DNA of 64,000 bases from Sulfurimicrobium sp964384915 (GTDB lineage: Bacteria > Pseudomonadota > Gammaproteobacteria > Burkholderiales > Sulfuricellaceae), in the NCBI GenBank assembly GCA_964384915.1, contig CAYLMA010000001.1:124001-188000 (forward strand), read 5' to 3'. Positions 1 through 8,236 of the stretch are shown here, piece by piece. Position 1 is the stretch's first letter; every line of letters starts with the position of its first letter. Both the position numbers and the translations under genes were made by a program. The notes under the pieces are model-generated. The model did not search any database. It saw only the letters and a program-made list of their open reading frames with translations, and had not been told where the DNA came from.

Positions 1-732
1 CTGCACCCATCCGACAAGCAACAACTCATCGCTTCTGCCTCGCGGCTGCTGTCGGACCTGACCCAGTTCGCGGGCATCGTGATGACGCCCAAGCGCCACT
101 CGCCAACTTTCCGCCACCTGGAATTTTTGCCGCTGTCGGAAAAACGCATTCTGCTGATCATCGTCACCACCGACGACAATGTTCAGAACCGCATCCTCTT
201 GACCGACAAATCCTATACGGCAGCGGAACTGGCCCAGGCCGCCAACTTTTTCAACCAGAACTATGCCGGCTGCACCCTGGAAGGCGCGCGCACCCGCATG
301 CAGGAGGAGCTGAAACGCCTGCACCTCAACCTGACCACGCTCATGTCCGCCGCGCTTGAAGCCAGCAGCCAGGCGCTCGAACCCAGCGATGGTTATGTCC
401 TGTCAGGCGAAAAAAACCTGTTGCACGTGGATGACCTGTCTTCCAACATGACCTCGTTACGCAAACTGTTTGACGCCTTTGAACAGAAAACCACGCTGAT
501 CCAACTGCTGGATGTCAGCCAGGGCGCGCAGGGCGTGCAGATCTTCATCGGCGGAGAGTCGGGCCACGTCCCGCTGGACGAATGCAGCGTCGTCACCGCC
601 CCCTATGAAGTGGACGGCCAGGTGGTCGGCACCCTGGGCGTCATCGGCCCGACCCGCATGGCTTATGAACGCGTCATTCCGATCGTGGACGTCACCGCCA
701 AGCTGCTTGGCAGCGCGCTTTCCTACCACTAG
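1..732 (+). CDS. hrcA: Heat-inducible transcription repressor HrcA, 3' part
   Basis: The frame is open from base 1, so the start lies outside the window; 243 residues are visible of a family that is usually about 340. HrcA is a DNA-binding repressor of chaperone operons that acts at CIRCE operators and is kept active by GroEL. The visible part is the GAF-like and dimerisation region, recognised by LSDLTQFAGIV near the visible start and the C-terminal GVIGPTRMAYERVIP block; the N-terminal helix-turn-helix is missing. hemH follows 16 bases later, and grpE-dnaK-dnaJ lie 9 kb downstream on the same strand. No CIRCE repeat (TTAGCACTC-N9-GAGTGCTAA) was found before grpE, dnaK or dnaJ, so its local targets are unclear. 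Confidence 0.93.
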   Translation: MHPSDKQQLIASASRLLSDLTQFAGIVMTPKRHSPTFRHLEFLPLSEKRILLIIVTTDDNVQNRILLTDKSYTAAELAQAANFFNQNYAGCTLEGARTRMQEELKRLHLNLTTLMSAALEASSQALEPSDGYVLSGEKNLLHVDDLSSNMTSLRKLFDAFEQKTTLIQLLDVSQGAQGVQIFIGGESGHVPLDECSVVTAPYEVDGQVVGTLGVIGPTRMAYERVIPIVDVTAKLLGSALSYH

Positions 733-748
733 GGGACCTCTGAAAAAC

Positions 749-1840
749 ATGCCCTATCTCCCCGAACCGCCCCACGTCCACGGCACCCCGAGCAAAACCG
801 GCATCCTGCTGATCAATCTCGGCACCCCAGACGCACCCACCCGCCAGGCATTGCGTCCCTACCTCAAGCAATTCCTCAGCGACCCGCGCGTGGTCGAAAT
901 TCCTCGTTGGCTGTGGTGGCTGATTCTCAACGGCATCATCCTCAACACCCGCCCCGGCAAATCGGCGCAGAAATACGCCCAGATATGGACCTCGGAAGGC
1001 TCGCCCCTGTTCGCCCACACCCGCAAGCAGGCGAAAATGCTGCAAGGCTACCTGGGCGAACGCACCCGGGCGCCGCTGGTGGTGGAGTACGCCATGCGTT
1101 ATGGCAACCCATCCATACCATCAGCCATTGCATCGCTTCGGAAACAAGGCTGCGAGCGCATCCTTGCCCTGCCGCTTTACCCTCAATATGCGGCGAGCAG
1201 TTCCGCATCGGCGCTGGATGCCGTGTTCCAGGCCCTGCTGCAGAGCCGCAACATGCCGGAACTGCGCACCGTGCGGCACTACCACGACCACCCCGGCTAC
1301 ATCGCCGCGTTGGCCAACAGCGTGCGCGAGCACTGGCAACAGCATGGCCGCCCGGACCAGCTGATCATGAGCTTTCACGGCGTGCCCAGACACACCCTCG
1401 ACAAGGGCGACCCCTACCACTGCGAATGCCACAAAACCGGGCGCCTCTTGGCGGAAGCGCTGGGCCTCTCGCCCGACCGCTTCCAGATCACTTTTCAGTC
1501 GCGCTTCGGGCGCGCCGAATGGGTTCAGCCCTACACCGCGCCCACGCTGCAAATGCTGGGAAGAAAAGGGGTCAAACGGGTGGACGTGATCTGTCCCGGC
1601 TTTGCCGCCGACTGCCTGGAAACCCTGGAAGAAATCGCCATGGAATGCAAGGCGGATTTCCTCAATGCCGGCGGCCAGGAGTTCCATTACATTCCCTGCC
1701 TCAACGAGCGCGATGACTGGATACGCGCCCTGTGCGACATCACGCTCAACCACCTGCAGGGCTGGCTGCAGGAAACGCCCAACCCCGCCGCCGCGCTGGA
1801 AAGCAGGGCGCGGGCGCTTGCCATGGGGGCAAAGGATTAA
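749..1840 (+). CDS. hemH: Ferrochelatase (protoporphyrin ferrochelatase)
   Basis: HemH inserts ferrous iron into protoporphyrin IX, the last step of protoheme synthesis, at the inner face of the cytoplasmic membrane. The 363-residue product has the usual length. Recognisable parts are ILLINLGTPDAP near residue 20, the SFHG motif with the metal-binding His210, the TFQSRFGRAEW segment after it, and the CPGFAADCLETLEE motif near the C-terminus with the second-site acidic residues. The frame is open further upstream, but the ATG at 749 starts just before the conserved N-terminus and lies 16 bases after hrcA, which fits a two-gene unit. The hrcA-hemH pairing is seen in other betaproteobacteria. 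Confidence 0.95.
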   Translation: MPYLPEPPHVHGTPSKTGILLINLGTPDAPTRQALRPYLKQFLSDPRVVEIPRWLWWLILNGIILNTRPGKSAQKYAQIWTSEGSPLFAHTRKQAKMLQGYLGERTRAPLVVEYAMRYGNPSIPSAIASLRKQGCERILALPLYPQYAASSSASALDAVFQALLQSRNMPELRTVRHYHDHPGYIAALANSVREHWQQHGRPDQLIMSFHGVPRHTLDKGDPYHCECHKTGRLLAEALGLSPDRFQITFQSRFGRAEWVQPYTAPTLQMLGRKGVKRVDVICPGFAADCLETLEEIAMECKADFLNAGGQEFHYIPCLNERDDWIRALCDITLNHLQGWLQETPNPAAALESRARALAMGAKD

Positions 1841-1861
1841 CGAATTGCCGCCCGGAATCAT

Positions 1862-1968
1862 GAAACAAGTGAAATGTGAAGCCGCTTGGGCTGCGCCCTT
1901 GCTGTGAAGCGTGAAATGTAAAACACTCCCCGGAGTCGGCTCTTACATTTCACGCTTCACGCTTCACA
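1862..1968. repeat. Inverted array of GTGAA-type heptads, gene-less copy
   Basis: Between hemH and the next gene there are forward heptads (GTGAAAT, GTGAAGC, GTGAAAT) at about 1869-1919 and reverse heptads (TTTCACG, CTTCACG, CTTCAC) at 1944-1967. The inner arms TGTGAAGCGTGAAATGTAA (1903-1921) and 1943-1967 are nearly perfect complements apart from one extra heptad in the right arm, giving a hairpin of about 65 bases. The same motif recurs at 13735-14152 and 39214-39290. The rest of the 241-base spacer shows nothing recognisable. Confidence 0.8.
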
Positions 1969-2081
1969 AAACTGTTTCTCGTTAAAGTTCCGCCCCACGC
2001 TGCCGCTAAATAAAAGGCAAGCTTCCCCATCCAACAATCCCAAAAAGCAGGAAACTTGCGCCATATTTCAAGGGATTGATC

Positions 2082-3149
2082 ATGAAAATCGCAAGTTCAG
2101 ATATCTTGTTAAGCAGCCAGCACAGCCATGTCGAAAAACGTGAGATGCGCGAATCCATACGCGCCTGGGCCGGCATGGAACGCCCGGATTTCGAGGGCCG
2201 CGGCAGGCCTCTCAAGCTCCCTCCCGTGGACCATGTTTCCATTTCCGCGCAGGGCAAGGCAGCACAAAAATCAGAGGCTGTTTCGGACACCCGTGAGGCG
2301 GAGGCGGTGAACAGCGACCCGCGCTTGCAATTGCTCATCAGCATGGTGGAAGCCATGACCGGCAGAAAAATCCGCATCCTGACCATGAAGGACTTGCAGG
2401 CTGCCGGCACTCCATCAGCGGAATCATTGCAGGGCCCCAAGACCGCCGGGGAAGGAACCGTCCCGCAACAAGCCGGTTACGGCGTCGAATATGAACGCCA
2501 GGAAACCCATTACGAAGCCGAGCAGACCGGATTCCAAGCCCAGGGCATGGTCAAAACCGCCGATGGCAGGGAAATTGCGTTCAGTCTGCAGTTCTCCATG
2601 AGCCGCGAGCACCTGCAGCAGAACGAGGTCAGCGTGCGCCTGGGAGATGCGGCGCGACAAGCCAAAGATCCGCTGGTGATCAATTTCACTGGCGGCACGG
2701 CGCAACTGACGCCCACCAAATTCAGCTTCGACCTCAATGCCGACGGCAGTGCCGAGTTGATTTCCTTCGTCGCTCCCGGCAGCGGCTTCCTCGCCCTCGA
2801 CAAGAACCAGGACGGCAAGATCAACAACGGCGGCGAACTGTTCGGCCCGGCCAGCGGCAACGGCTTCAGCGAGCTGGCCGCTTACGACCAGGACGGCAAC
2901 CAGTGGATAGACGAGAACGATGCCGTTTTTTCGCAACTCAAGGCATGGCGCAAGGACGCCCAGGGCAACGACCAGCTCGCCGCCCTGAACGAAATCGGCG
3001 TGGGCGCGCTGTATCTGGGCAATGCAGCCACTGAATTCAGTTTCATGGACGCAAACCGTCAGCTCGACGGGCAGCTTCGCTCCAGCGGCATCTACCTGAA
3101 TGAAAACGGCTCCGCCGGCAGCATGCAGCAAATCGACCTGGCCATCTGA
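2082..3149 (+). CDS. EF-hand/VCBS-type calcium-binding protein of unknown role
   Basis: The 355-residue product is not assigned to a named family. Its second half carries Ca-loop-like DxNxDG motifs: DLNADG (about residues 217-222), LDKNQDGKIN (about 239-248) and YDQDGNQWID (about 268-277), typical of the EF-hand and dockerin-like modules in VCBS-repeat proteins. The N-terminal 150 residues are polar and look disordered. No signal peptide or membrane segment is visible, so export, if any, would need another route. The ATG at 2082 is preceded by AAGGGA six bases away; a TTG six bases upstream is a less likely start. The gene stands alone between a repeat and a chemoreceptor gene. Related proteins are annotated only as hypothetical. 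Confidence 0.6.
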   Translation: MKIASSDILLSSQHSHVEKREMRESIRAWAGMERPDFEGRGRPLKLPPVDHVSISAQGKAAQKSEAVSDTREAEAVNSDPRLQLLISMVEAMTGRKIRILTMKDLQAAGTPSAESLQGPKTAGEGTVPQQAGYGVEYERQETHYEAEQTGFQAQGMVKTADGREIAFSLQFSMSREHLQQNEVSVRLGDAARQAKDPLVINFTGGTAQLTPTKFSFDLNADGSAELISFVAPGSGFLALDKNQDGKINNGGELFGPASGNGFSELAAYDQDGNQWIDENDAVFSQLKAWRKDAQGNDQLAALNEIGVGALYLGNAATEFSFMDANRQLDGQLRSSGIYLNENGSAGSMQQIDLAI

Positions 3150-3277
3150 GCTTCCTGGCTGTATGCGGCAGGCATCATGCGGCTTTCCGTCGCACCCCCT
3201 CGCGCATGAAGGGCTGTTATAGTAGCCGCCTTAAAACCTAAGCTTTTCCCCGACCCCACCCTAAGAGGAACCCGGAC

Positions 3278-4918
3278 ATGCTCGGCTCAAGCATCGGCAA
3301 AATCAAAAACCTGAAAATCTGGATCCGCCTGGTGGGCGTCATCTGGCTGATGCTGATGCTGGCCTGGAGCGGCATGATTTTCTGGGCATCGCACTCGCAG
3401 CGAGCAACCGCCATCGATGAAGCCAAGGCTTTCTCTCTCGCCATTAACCAGATGACAATGTCCAGCCTCACCGGCATGATGATCACCGGCACCATCGCGC
3501 AACGCGCGGTATTCCTCGACCAGATCAAGCAGGCCGACAATATCACCTCGCTTAAAGTGCTGCGCAGCGAGGCGGTTTCCAAACAGTACGGCCAGGGCAG
3601 CGCGGAGGAAAACAGCGCTGACGAGCTTGAAAAACGGGTCATGCAAAGCACGAAACCCTACTTCCAGATTCTTCAGGAGAACGGCAAGAACAAGGAAAGC
3701 CTGCAAGCCGTGATTCCCGTGACTGCGGAAAAGAACCACCTTGGCAAGGATTGCCTGCTGTGCCACACCGTACCCGAAGGCACCGTCCTCGGCGCGGTCA
3801 GCATGAAAATCTCCCTCGACAAGGTCAACCAGTCCGTGGCGGATTTCAGGGCCAAGATTTTCCTTGCCTCCGTGCTGATCAGCATTCCGCTGCTGGCTTT
3901 CATTTATCTCTTCATTCGCCACTTCGTCACCAAGCCGCTGAAGGAAATGACCCACGGCCTGCATGACATTGCCGAAGGCGAAGGCGATTTGACACGCCGC
4001 CTGAAGGTGCGCAGTTCGGACGAAATCGGCGAGGCGGCAGGCCTGTTCAACCAAGTCATGGAAAAGTTCGGACAACTGGTGCACCAAGTCAACGATTCGG
4101 CGCTCCAGGTTTCGGCGGCGGCAAGACAACTCGCCCTGGGCGCGCAGCAGGTGGTGAACAGCTCTGAACGGCAACGCGACAAGTCCGCGGCCACGGCTGC
4201 GGCAGTGGAGGAGATGGCCGCCAGCATTTCCACTGTGGCGCAAAACACGGACGAGGTGCAACGCCTTTCGGAGCAAAGCCTGGAGCGCTCGCACCAGGGT
4301 AACGAAAGCATTTCCATGCTGGTGGGCGAGGTCGACCAGGTGGAATCCGCCGTCAAGGAAATCGCTGCCGCGGTAAACGAATTTACCCGCAGCACTGCTT
4401 CCATCCACGCCATGACCAAGCAGGTAAAGGATATTGCCGAACAGACCAATCTGCTCGCCCTCAACGCCGCGATCGAAGCCGCCCGCGCAGGAGAACAGGG
4501 GCGCGGCTTTGCCGTGGTCGCCGACGAAGTCAGGAAACTCGCCGAAAAGTCCTCCCAGTCGGCCAGCCAGATCGATGCCGTCACCCAGTCCCTTGCCCAG
4601 CAGTCGGTAACGGTGGACCAGGCCATCGAAAGAGGCTTGTCCCATTTGCTGTCCAGCCAGGATTCGATGGAAACCGTAGCCATCGTTTTATCCGAAGCCA
4701 ATAGCTCGGTCAATGCAGTCGGCAGCAAGGTCGCCGACGTGGCCGTCATTGCGGAGCGCCAGCGCAACGCCAGCAGCGAGGTAGCCGCCAACGTCGAGGC
4801 GATCGCCGCAATGGCCGTGGAAAACAGCCTTGCCGTGGGCCAGACCGCCAAAGCCGCGCAACACCTGGAGCAGTTGGCTGAATCCCTGCAAAACACGGTT
4901 AGCCGCTTCAAGGTCTAA
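3278..4918 (+). CDS. Methyl-accepting chemotaxis protein with a periplasmic heme c motif
   Basis: The 546-residue receptor has a TM helix at about residues 17-37, a periplasmic domain of some 150 residues, a second TM helix at about 190-212, a HAMP domain, and a cytoplasmic signalling domain with the conserved hairpin tip (EQTNLLALNAAIEAARAGE). The periplasmic domain contains CLLCH at residues 159-163, a canonical CxxCH heme c attachment motif, just before the second helix. Geobacter chemoreceptors with PAS-like heme c sensor domains (GSU0582, GSU0935) are known precedents, so a redox or ligand sensor is the likely role. AGAGGA lies ten bases before the ATG. A kinase gene starts nine bases after the stop, suggesting one transcript. 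Confidence 0.9.
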   Translation: MLGSSIGKIKNLKIWIRLVGVIWLMLMLAWSGMIFWASHSQRATAIDEAKAFSLAINQMTMSSLTGMMITGTIAQRAVFLDQIKQADNITSLKVLRSEAVSKQYGQGSAEENSADELEKRVMQSTKPYFQILQENGKNKESLQAVIPVTAEKNHLGKDCLLCHTVPEGTVLGAVSMKISLDKVNQSVADFRAKIFLASVLISIPLLAFIYLFIRHFVTKPLKEMTHGLHDIAEGEGDLTRRLKVRSSDEIGEAAGLFNQVMEKFGQLVHQVNDSALQVSAAARQLALGAQQVVNSSERQRDKSAATAAAVEEMAASISTVAQNTDEVQRLSEQSLERSHQGNESISMLVGEVDQVESAVKEIAAAVNEFTRSTASIHAMTKQVKDIAEQTNLLALNAAIEAARAGEQGRGFAVVADEVRKLAEKSSQSASQIDAVTQSLAQQSVTVDQAIERGLSHLLSSQDSMETVAIVLSEANSSVNAVGSKVADVAVIAERQRNASSEVAANVEAIAAMAVENSLAVGQTAKAAQHLEQLAESLQNTVSRFKV

Positions 4919-4927
4919 CGCAAAGAC

Positions 4928-6016
4928 ATGCAGGGTACCGCGCTACACGACTACGAGGCACGGCTGGAGGCCATGACCGCCAACATTCCAGGCCTGGTTT
5001 TCCAGCTGCAACGGCGCGCCGACAAAAGCCTGCATGGCCTATACGCCAGCAAAGGCTTGAGCACCTTATGCGGCGAGCACGACAACGCTGACGACATGCC
5101 CTGGATAGGCTGCATCAACAACCTCCACCCGGAGGACCGCGCAGGTTTTTTTGCCGCCATGGAAGTTTCCGCTCAAAAGCTGACCCACTGGAACTGGGAA
5201 GGCCGCATCACCATCCCCCCCGGCAATGCCAAATGGATCAACCTGCGCGCCATGCCGCGCGCCATGGCGGATGGCTCCACCATTTGGGATGGCATCATTC
5301 TCAACATCACGCTGTCCAAACAGCGTGAAGATGAAAGCCAGCACGCGCGGGAATTGCTGGAAAAGCTTTCCGGCCACATCCAGCACGCGCGGGAGGACGA
5401 GCGCACCAAGATCGCGCGGGAAATCCACGATGAACTGGGCGGCATCCTCACCACTTTGAAAATGGATCTGGGCTGGCTGGGCAAACGCATCGCGCACGAC
5501 CCGGCGCTGCTGGAGCGCACCCAGGCCATGACACGGCTGATCATGGAGGCATTGCACACCGCCCGACGCATTGCCGCGGACCTGCGCCCCGGCGCCCTGG
5601 ACAATCTGGGCTTGGCGGCGGCGATGGAAGAGCATGCCGCAATGCTGCTGGGACAAAGGGGAATTGCCTACCGCCTCACTCCGCCCGAGCAGGAATTGGA
5701 GCTGGATGACCTGCACGCCACGGCCATTTTCCGCATTTTCCAGGAATCGCTTACCAACATCGTGCGCCACGCGTCCGCGACTGCCGTGGAGATTCTGCTC
5801 ACGCGCTCTCCGCATGGCCTGGGCGTCACCATCCGCGACGATGGCAACGGAATCATTCCACACCGCGCGTCCTCCTCCCCGTCTTATGGCATTCTTGGCA
5901 TGCAGGAGCGCGCCAAACGGCTGGGTGGCGATTTGAGCATCAGCAGCAAGCCCGGCCTTGGCACCACAGTCTGCCTGCACATCCCTGCTGCCTCTGCGGG
6001 AAACGCAGCGCCATGA
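4928..6016 (+). CDS. Soluble sensor histidine kinase, NarX/DegS-like (HisKA_3)
   Basis: The 362-residue protein has no membrane helix. Residues 10-130 form a PAS-like sensor region (TANIPGLVFQLQR at the start, HPEDR in the middle), followed by a short coiled linker, a HisKA_3 dimerisation domain with phospho-acceptor His167 in AREIHDELGG, and a HATPase_c domain with the N box (FQESLTNIVRHA), G1 box (IRDDGNG) and G2 box (YGILGMQERA). It would phosphorylate the response regulator encoded next, whose start overlaps its stop (ATGA). The close chemoreceptor upstream suggests that the three proteins respond to related stimuli, but no physical coupling can be read from the sequence. Confidence 0.9.
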   Translation: MQGTALHDYEARLEAMTANIPGLVFQLQRRADKSLHGLYASKGLSTLCGEHDNADDMPWIGCINNLHPEDRAGFFAAMEVSAQKLTHWNWEGRITIPPGNAKWINLRAMPRAMADGSTIWDGIILNITLSKQREDESQHARELLEKLSGHIQHAREDERTKIAREIHDELGGILTTLKMDLGWLGKRIAHDPALLERTQAMTRLIMEALHTARRIAADLRPGALDNLGLAAAMEEHAAMLLGQRGIAYRLTPPEQELELDDLHATAIFRIFQESLTNIVRHASATAVEILLTRSPHGLGVTIRDDGNGIIPHRASSSPSYGILGMQERAKRLGGDLSISSKPGLGTTVCLHIPAASAGNAAP

Positions 6017-6642
6017 TCAGGCTCCTCATCGCTGATGACCACAATATTTTTCGTGACGGCCTGAAGCGGATTTTCGCCGATACGCCCGATATCCAGGCAA
6101 GGGCCGAGGCGGGTAGCGGACATGAAGCCCTCGAGCTAATGCGCGGGGAAGACTGGGATGCCGTGCTGCTGGATATCAATCTGCCGGGCAAATCCGGGCT
6201 TGAGGTACTGAAACAGATCAAGATGGAAAAACCTGATCTGCCGGTACTCATTCTCAGCATGTACCCCGAGGAGCAATACGCGTTACGGACCATCAAGTTA
6301 GGCGCCGCCGGCTATCTCTCCAAGGATGCCGATGCCGATGAACTCATCATGGCCATCCGCAAAACCGCGGCAGGCGGCAAGTACGCCAGCCGCACCCTGG
6401 CCGACCACATGCTGCACTCGCTGTATGGCAACGCACAGCAACGCCACGCCCTGCTGTCTGACCGGGAGTATCTGGTGTTCCGCCATATCGTGGCGGGAAA
6501 ATCTCTCACCGACATCGCCCAGGCCCTTTCCCTCAGCATCAAGACGATCAGTACCTACCGCGCTCGCCTGCTGGAAAAAATGGGCCTGGTCAACAATGCA
6601 GAATTGATTCGCTACGCGCTTGAACATCAGCTTTTCGATTAG
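6013..6642 (+). CDS. NarL/FixJ-family response regulator
   Basis: This 209-residue regulator overlaps the kinase stop by four bases, marking a translationally coupled pair. The receiver domain (residues 1-120) has the acidic pocket IADDH, the phospho-acceptor Asp54 in VLLDINLPG, and the conserved lysine in LSKDAD. A LuxR-type helix-turn-helix covers about 140-205 (LSDREYLVFRHIVAGKS, then SIKTISTYRARLLEKMG). Phosphorylation by the upstream kinase should control its DNA binding. Its targets are not evident; the two c-di-GMP genes that follow are only neighbours. Confidence 0.93.
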   Translation: MIRLLIADDHNIFRDGLKRIFADTPDIQARAEAGSGHEALELMRGEDWDAVLLDINLPGKSGLEVLKQIKMEKPDLPVLILSMYPEEQYALRTIKLGAAGYLSKDADADELIMAIRKTAAGGKYASRTLADHMLHSLYGNAQQRHALLSDREYLVFRHIVAGKSLTDIAQALSLSIKTISTYRARLLEKMGLVNNAELIRYALEHQLFD

Positions 6643-6789
6643 CCAGGGTGCCTCAATGCCCATGTAAGAAAAAACCTACAGATTGACCGCATATTCCTAC
6701 GATTCTTTCAGACTACTCCGGCAGCCCGTCAGCCGGAAACCCCTTATGATCCCGTTCCGGACGCTATTGTCCTGTTACCGGCGCCCCTG

Positions 6790-8226
6790 ATGCCATTCCA
6801 GAATTCCGCCAGAGAAGAGACGCTTGACCCATCGGAGAATGTGCCGGATCTGGGCCTGCCCGGCGCACCCGCATTTCACGACACCCTGACCGGGCTATCC
6901 AATTACGCTCTGTTCAAGAAACAGCTGGAACTTTGCCTGTCGCGCGCCGAGCACAAAGCGCACAGCCTTGCCATCCTGGTCGTGGGGCTGGACCGTTTCA
7001 AGCAGGTCAACGACACTTATGGATATGCGGCCGGCGACATGGTGTTGCTCTCGGCAACCCAGCGCCTGAGCGAGCTTGGCATGGGGCATTGCCCCCAGGC
7101 GCGCTTGGGCGGCGACACCTTTGCGCTGGCGATCGAGAACCCTGACAATAGCCAGGTTGCCGCGGATGCCGCAGAGCGCATCATGGCATGCCTGTCTACG
7201 CCGTTCTCCATCGAAGGCGAGGAAGTTTTCCTCAGTGCCAGCATCGGCATCAGCCTATATCCGCATCAAGGCGAAAAGATCTGCGCGCTCATCGCCAACG
7301 CTAAGACGGCCATGGATCAGATCAAAAATCACGGGCGCGACAATTACGCGGTTTTCGACCCGGAACGCCACCAGAGCCGGCGTTCATCGCGCCGTTCAAT
7401 ACTGGAACGCGCCCTGCACCATGCCCTGGAGAAGAATCAGCTGGCACTGCTCTACCAGCCGCAGATCGACCTGGAAAGCGGTGAGATACGTGGCGTTGAA
7501 GCCCTGCTGCGCTGGCATCACCCGGAACTGGGCACAATTTCCCCTGCCGAATTCATTCCCCTGGCGGAAGAATCCGGCCTCATCCACTCCATCAGCGCCT
7601 GGGTGCTGCGTAGCGCCTGCGCCCAGAACAGCGCCTGGCATCACGAGGGCTACACCGGGCTGCGCATGGCGGTCAACCTGTCGGCGCAACAATTCAGCAG
7701 GCCCGGGCTCGATCAGCTAGTCCATGAGGTGCTGCAGGACACAGGCCTGGCGCCGCGCTGGCTGGAGCTGGAGCTGACTGAAACCATTGCCCTGCAGCAT
7801 ATCGACGACGCCATCTCCACTCTGAAAAAGCTCAAGGCCATGGGGGTCAGGATCGCCATCGACGATTTCGGCACCGGCTACTCCTCTCTTAGCTACCTCA
7901 AGCACTTCCCGGTCCACAGCATCAAGATCGACCGCTCCTTCATCAACGGCATCGCCACTCATTCCAGCGATGCCGCCATTACCCGCGCCGTGATCGCCAT
8001 GGCGCAGAATCTCGGCGTCCGGGTGGTGGCTGAAGGCGTGGAAAGCGAGAAGCAACTGGATTTCCTGCGCACCCACCTGTGCAACGAGGTGCAAGGCTAT
8101 TACTTTTCCCCCCCGCTATCGGCCAAAGGCGCCGGCCAATTGCTGCAGCGCCATGCCAGCAGAACCGCCCTGACATTAACCTGGAGCAATCCCTCTCCGC
8201 TTGGCTTTTCCAGCGGAACTCCCTAG
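6790..8226 (+). CDS. Cyclic-di-GMP phosphodiesterase with degenerate GGDEF and intact EAL
   Basis: The 478-residue cytoplasmic protein has a GGDEF domain (about residues 25-190) followed by an EAL domain (about 210-460). The GGDEF active-site loop reads GGDTF at 107-111: the catalytic Glu is replaced by Thr, so cyclase activity is unlikely and the domain may instead bind GTP as a regulator. The EAL domain keeps its key segments: EALLRW, the metal-binding Glu in ELTET, DDFGTGYSSL, KIDRSFI and VAEGVE. It probably hydrolyses c-di-GMP to pGpG. No signal peptide or TM helix is present. A larger GGDEF-EAL gene follows ten bases downstream. Confidence 0.9.
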   Translation: MPFQNSAREETLDPSENVPDLGLPGAPAFHDTLTGLSNYALFKKQLELCLSRAEHKAHSLAILVVGLDRFKQVNDTYGYAAGDMVLLSATQRLSELGMGHCPQARLGGDTFALAIENPDNSQVAADAAERIMACLSTPFSIEGEEVFLSASIGISLYPHQGEKICALIANAKTAMDQIKNHGRDNYAVFDPERHQSRRSSRRSILERALHHALEKNQLALLYQPQIDLESGEIRGVEALLRWHHPELGTISPAEFIPLAEESGLIHSISAWVLRSACAQNSAWHHEGYTGLRMAVNLSAQQFSRPGLDQLVHEVLQDTGLAPRWLELELTETIALQHIDDAISTLKKLKAMGVRIAIDDFGTGYSSLSYLKHFPVHSIKIDRSFINGIATHSSDAAITRAVIAMAQNLGVRVVAEGVESEKQLDFLRTHLCNEVQGYYFSPPLSAKGAGQLLQRHASRTALTLTWSNPSPLGFSSGTP

Positions 8227-8236
8227 GAAGCACTAA

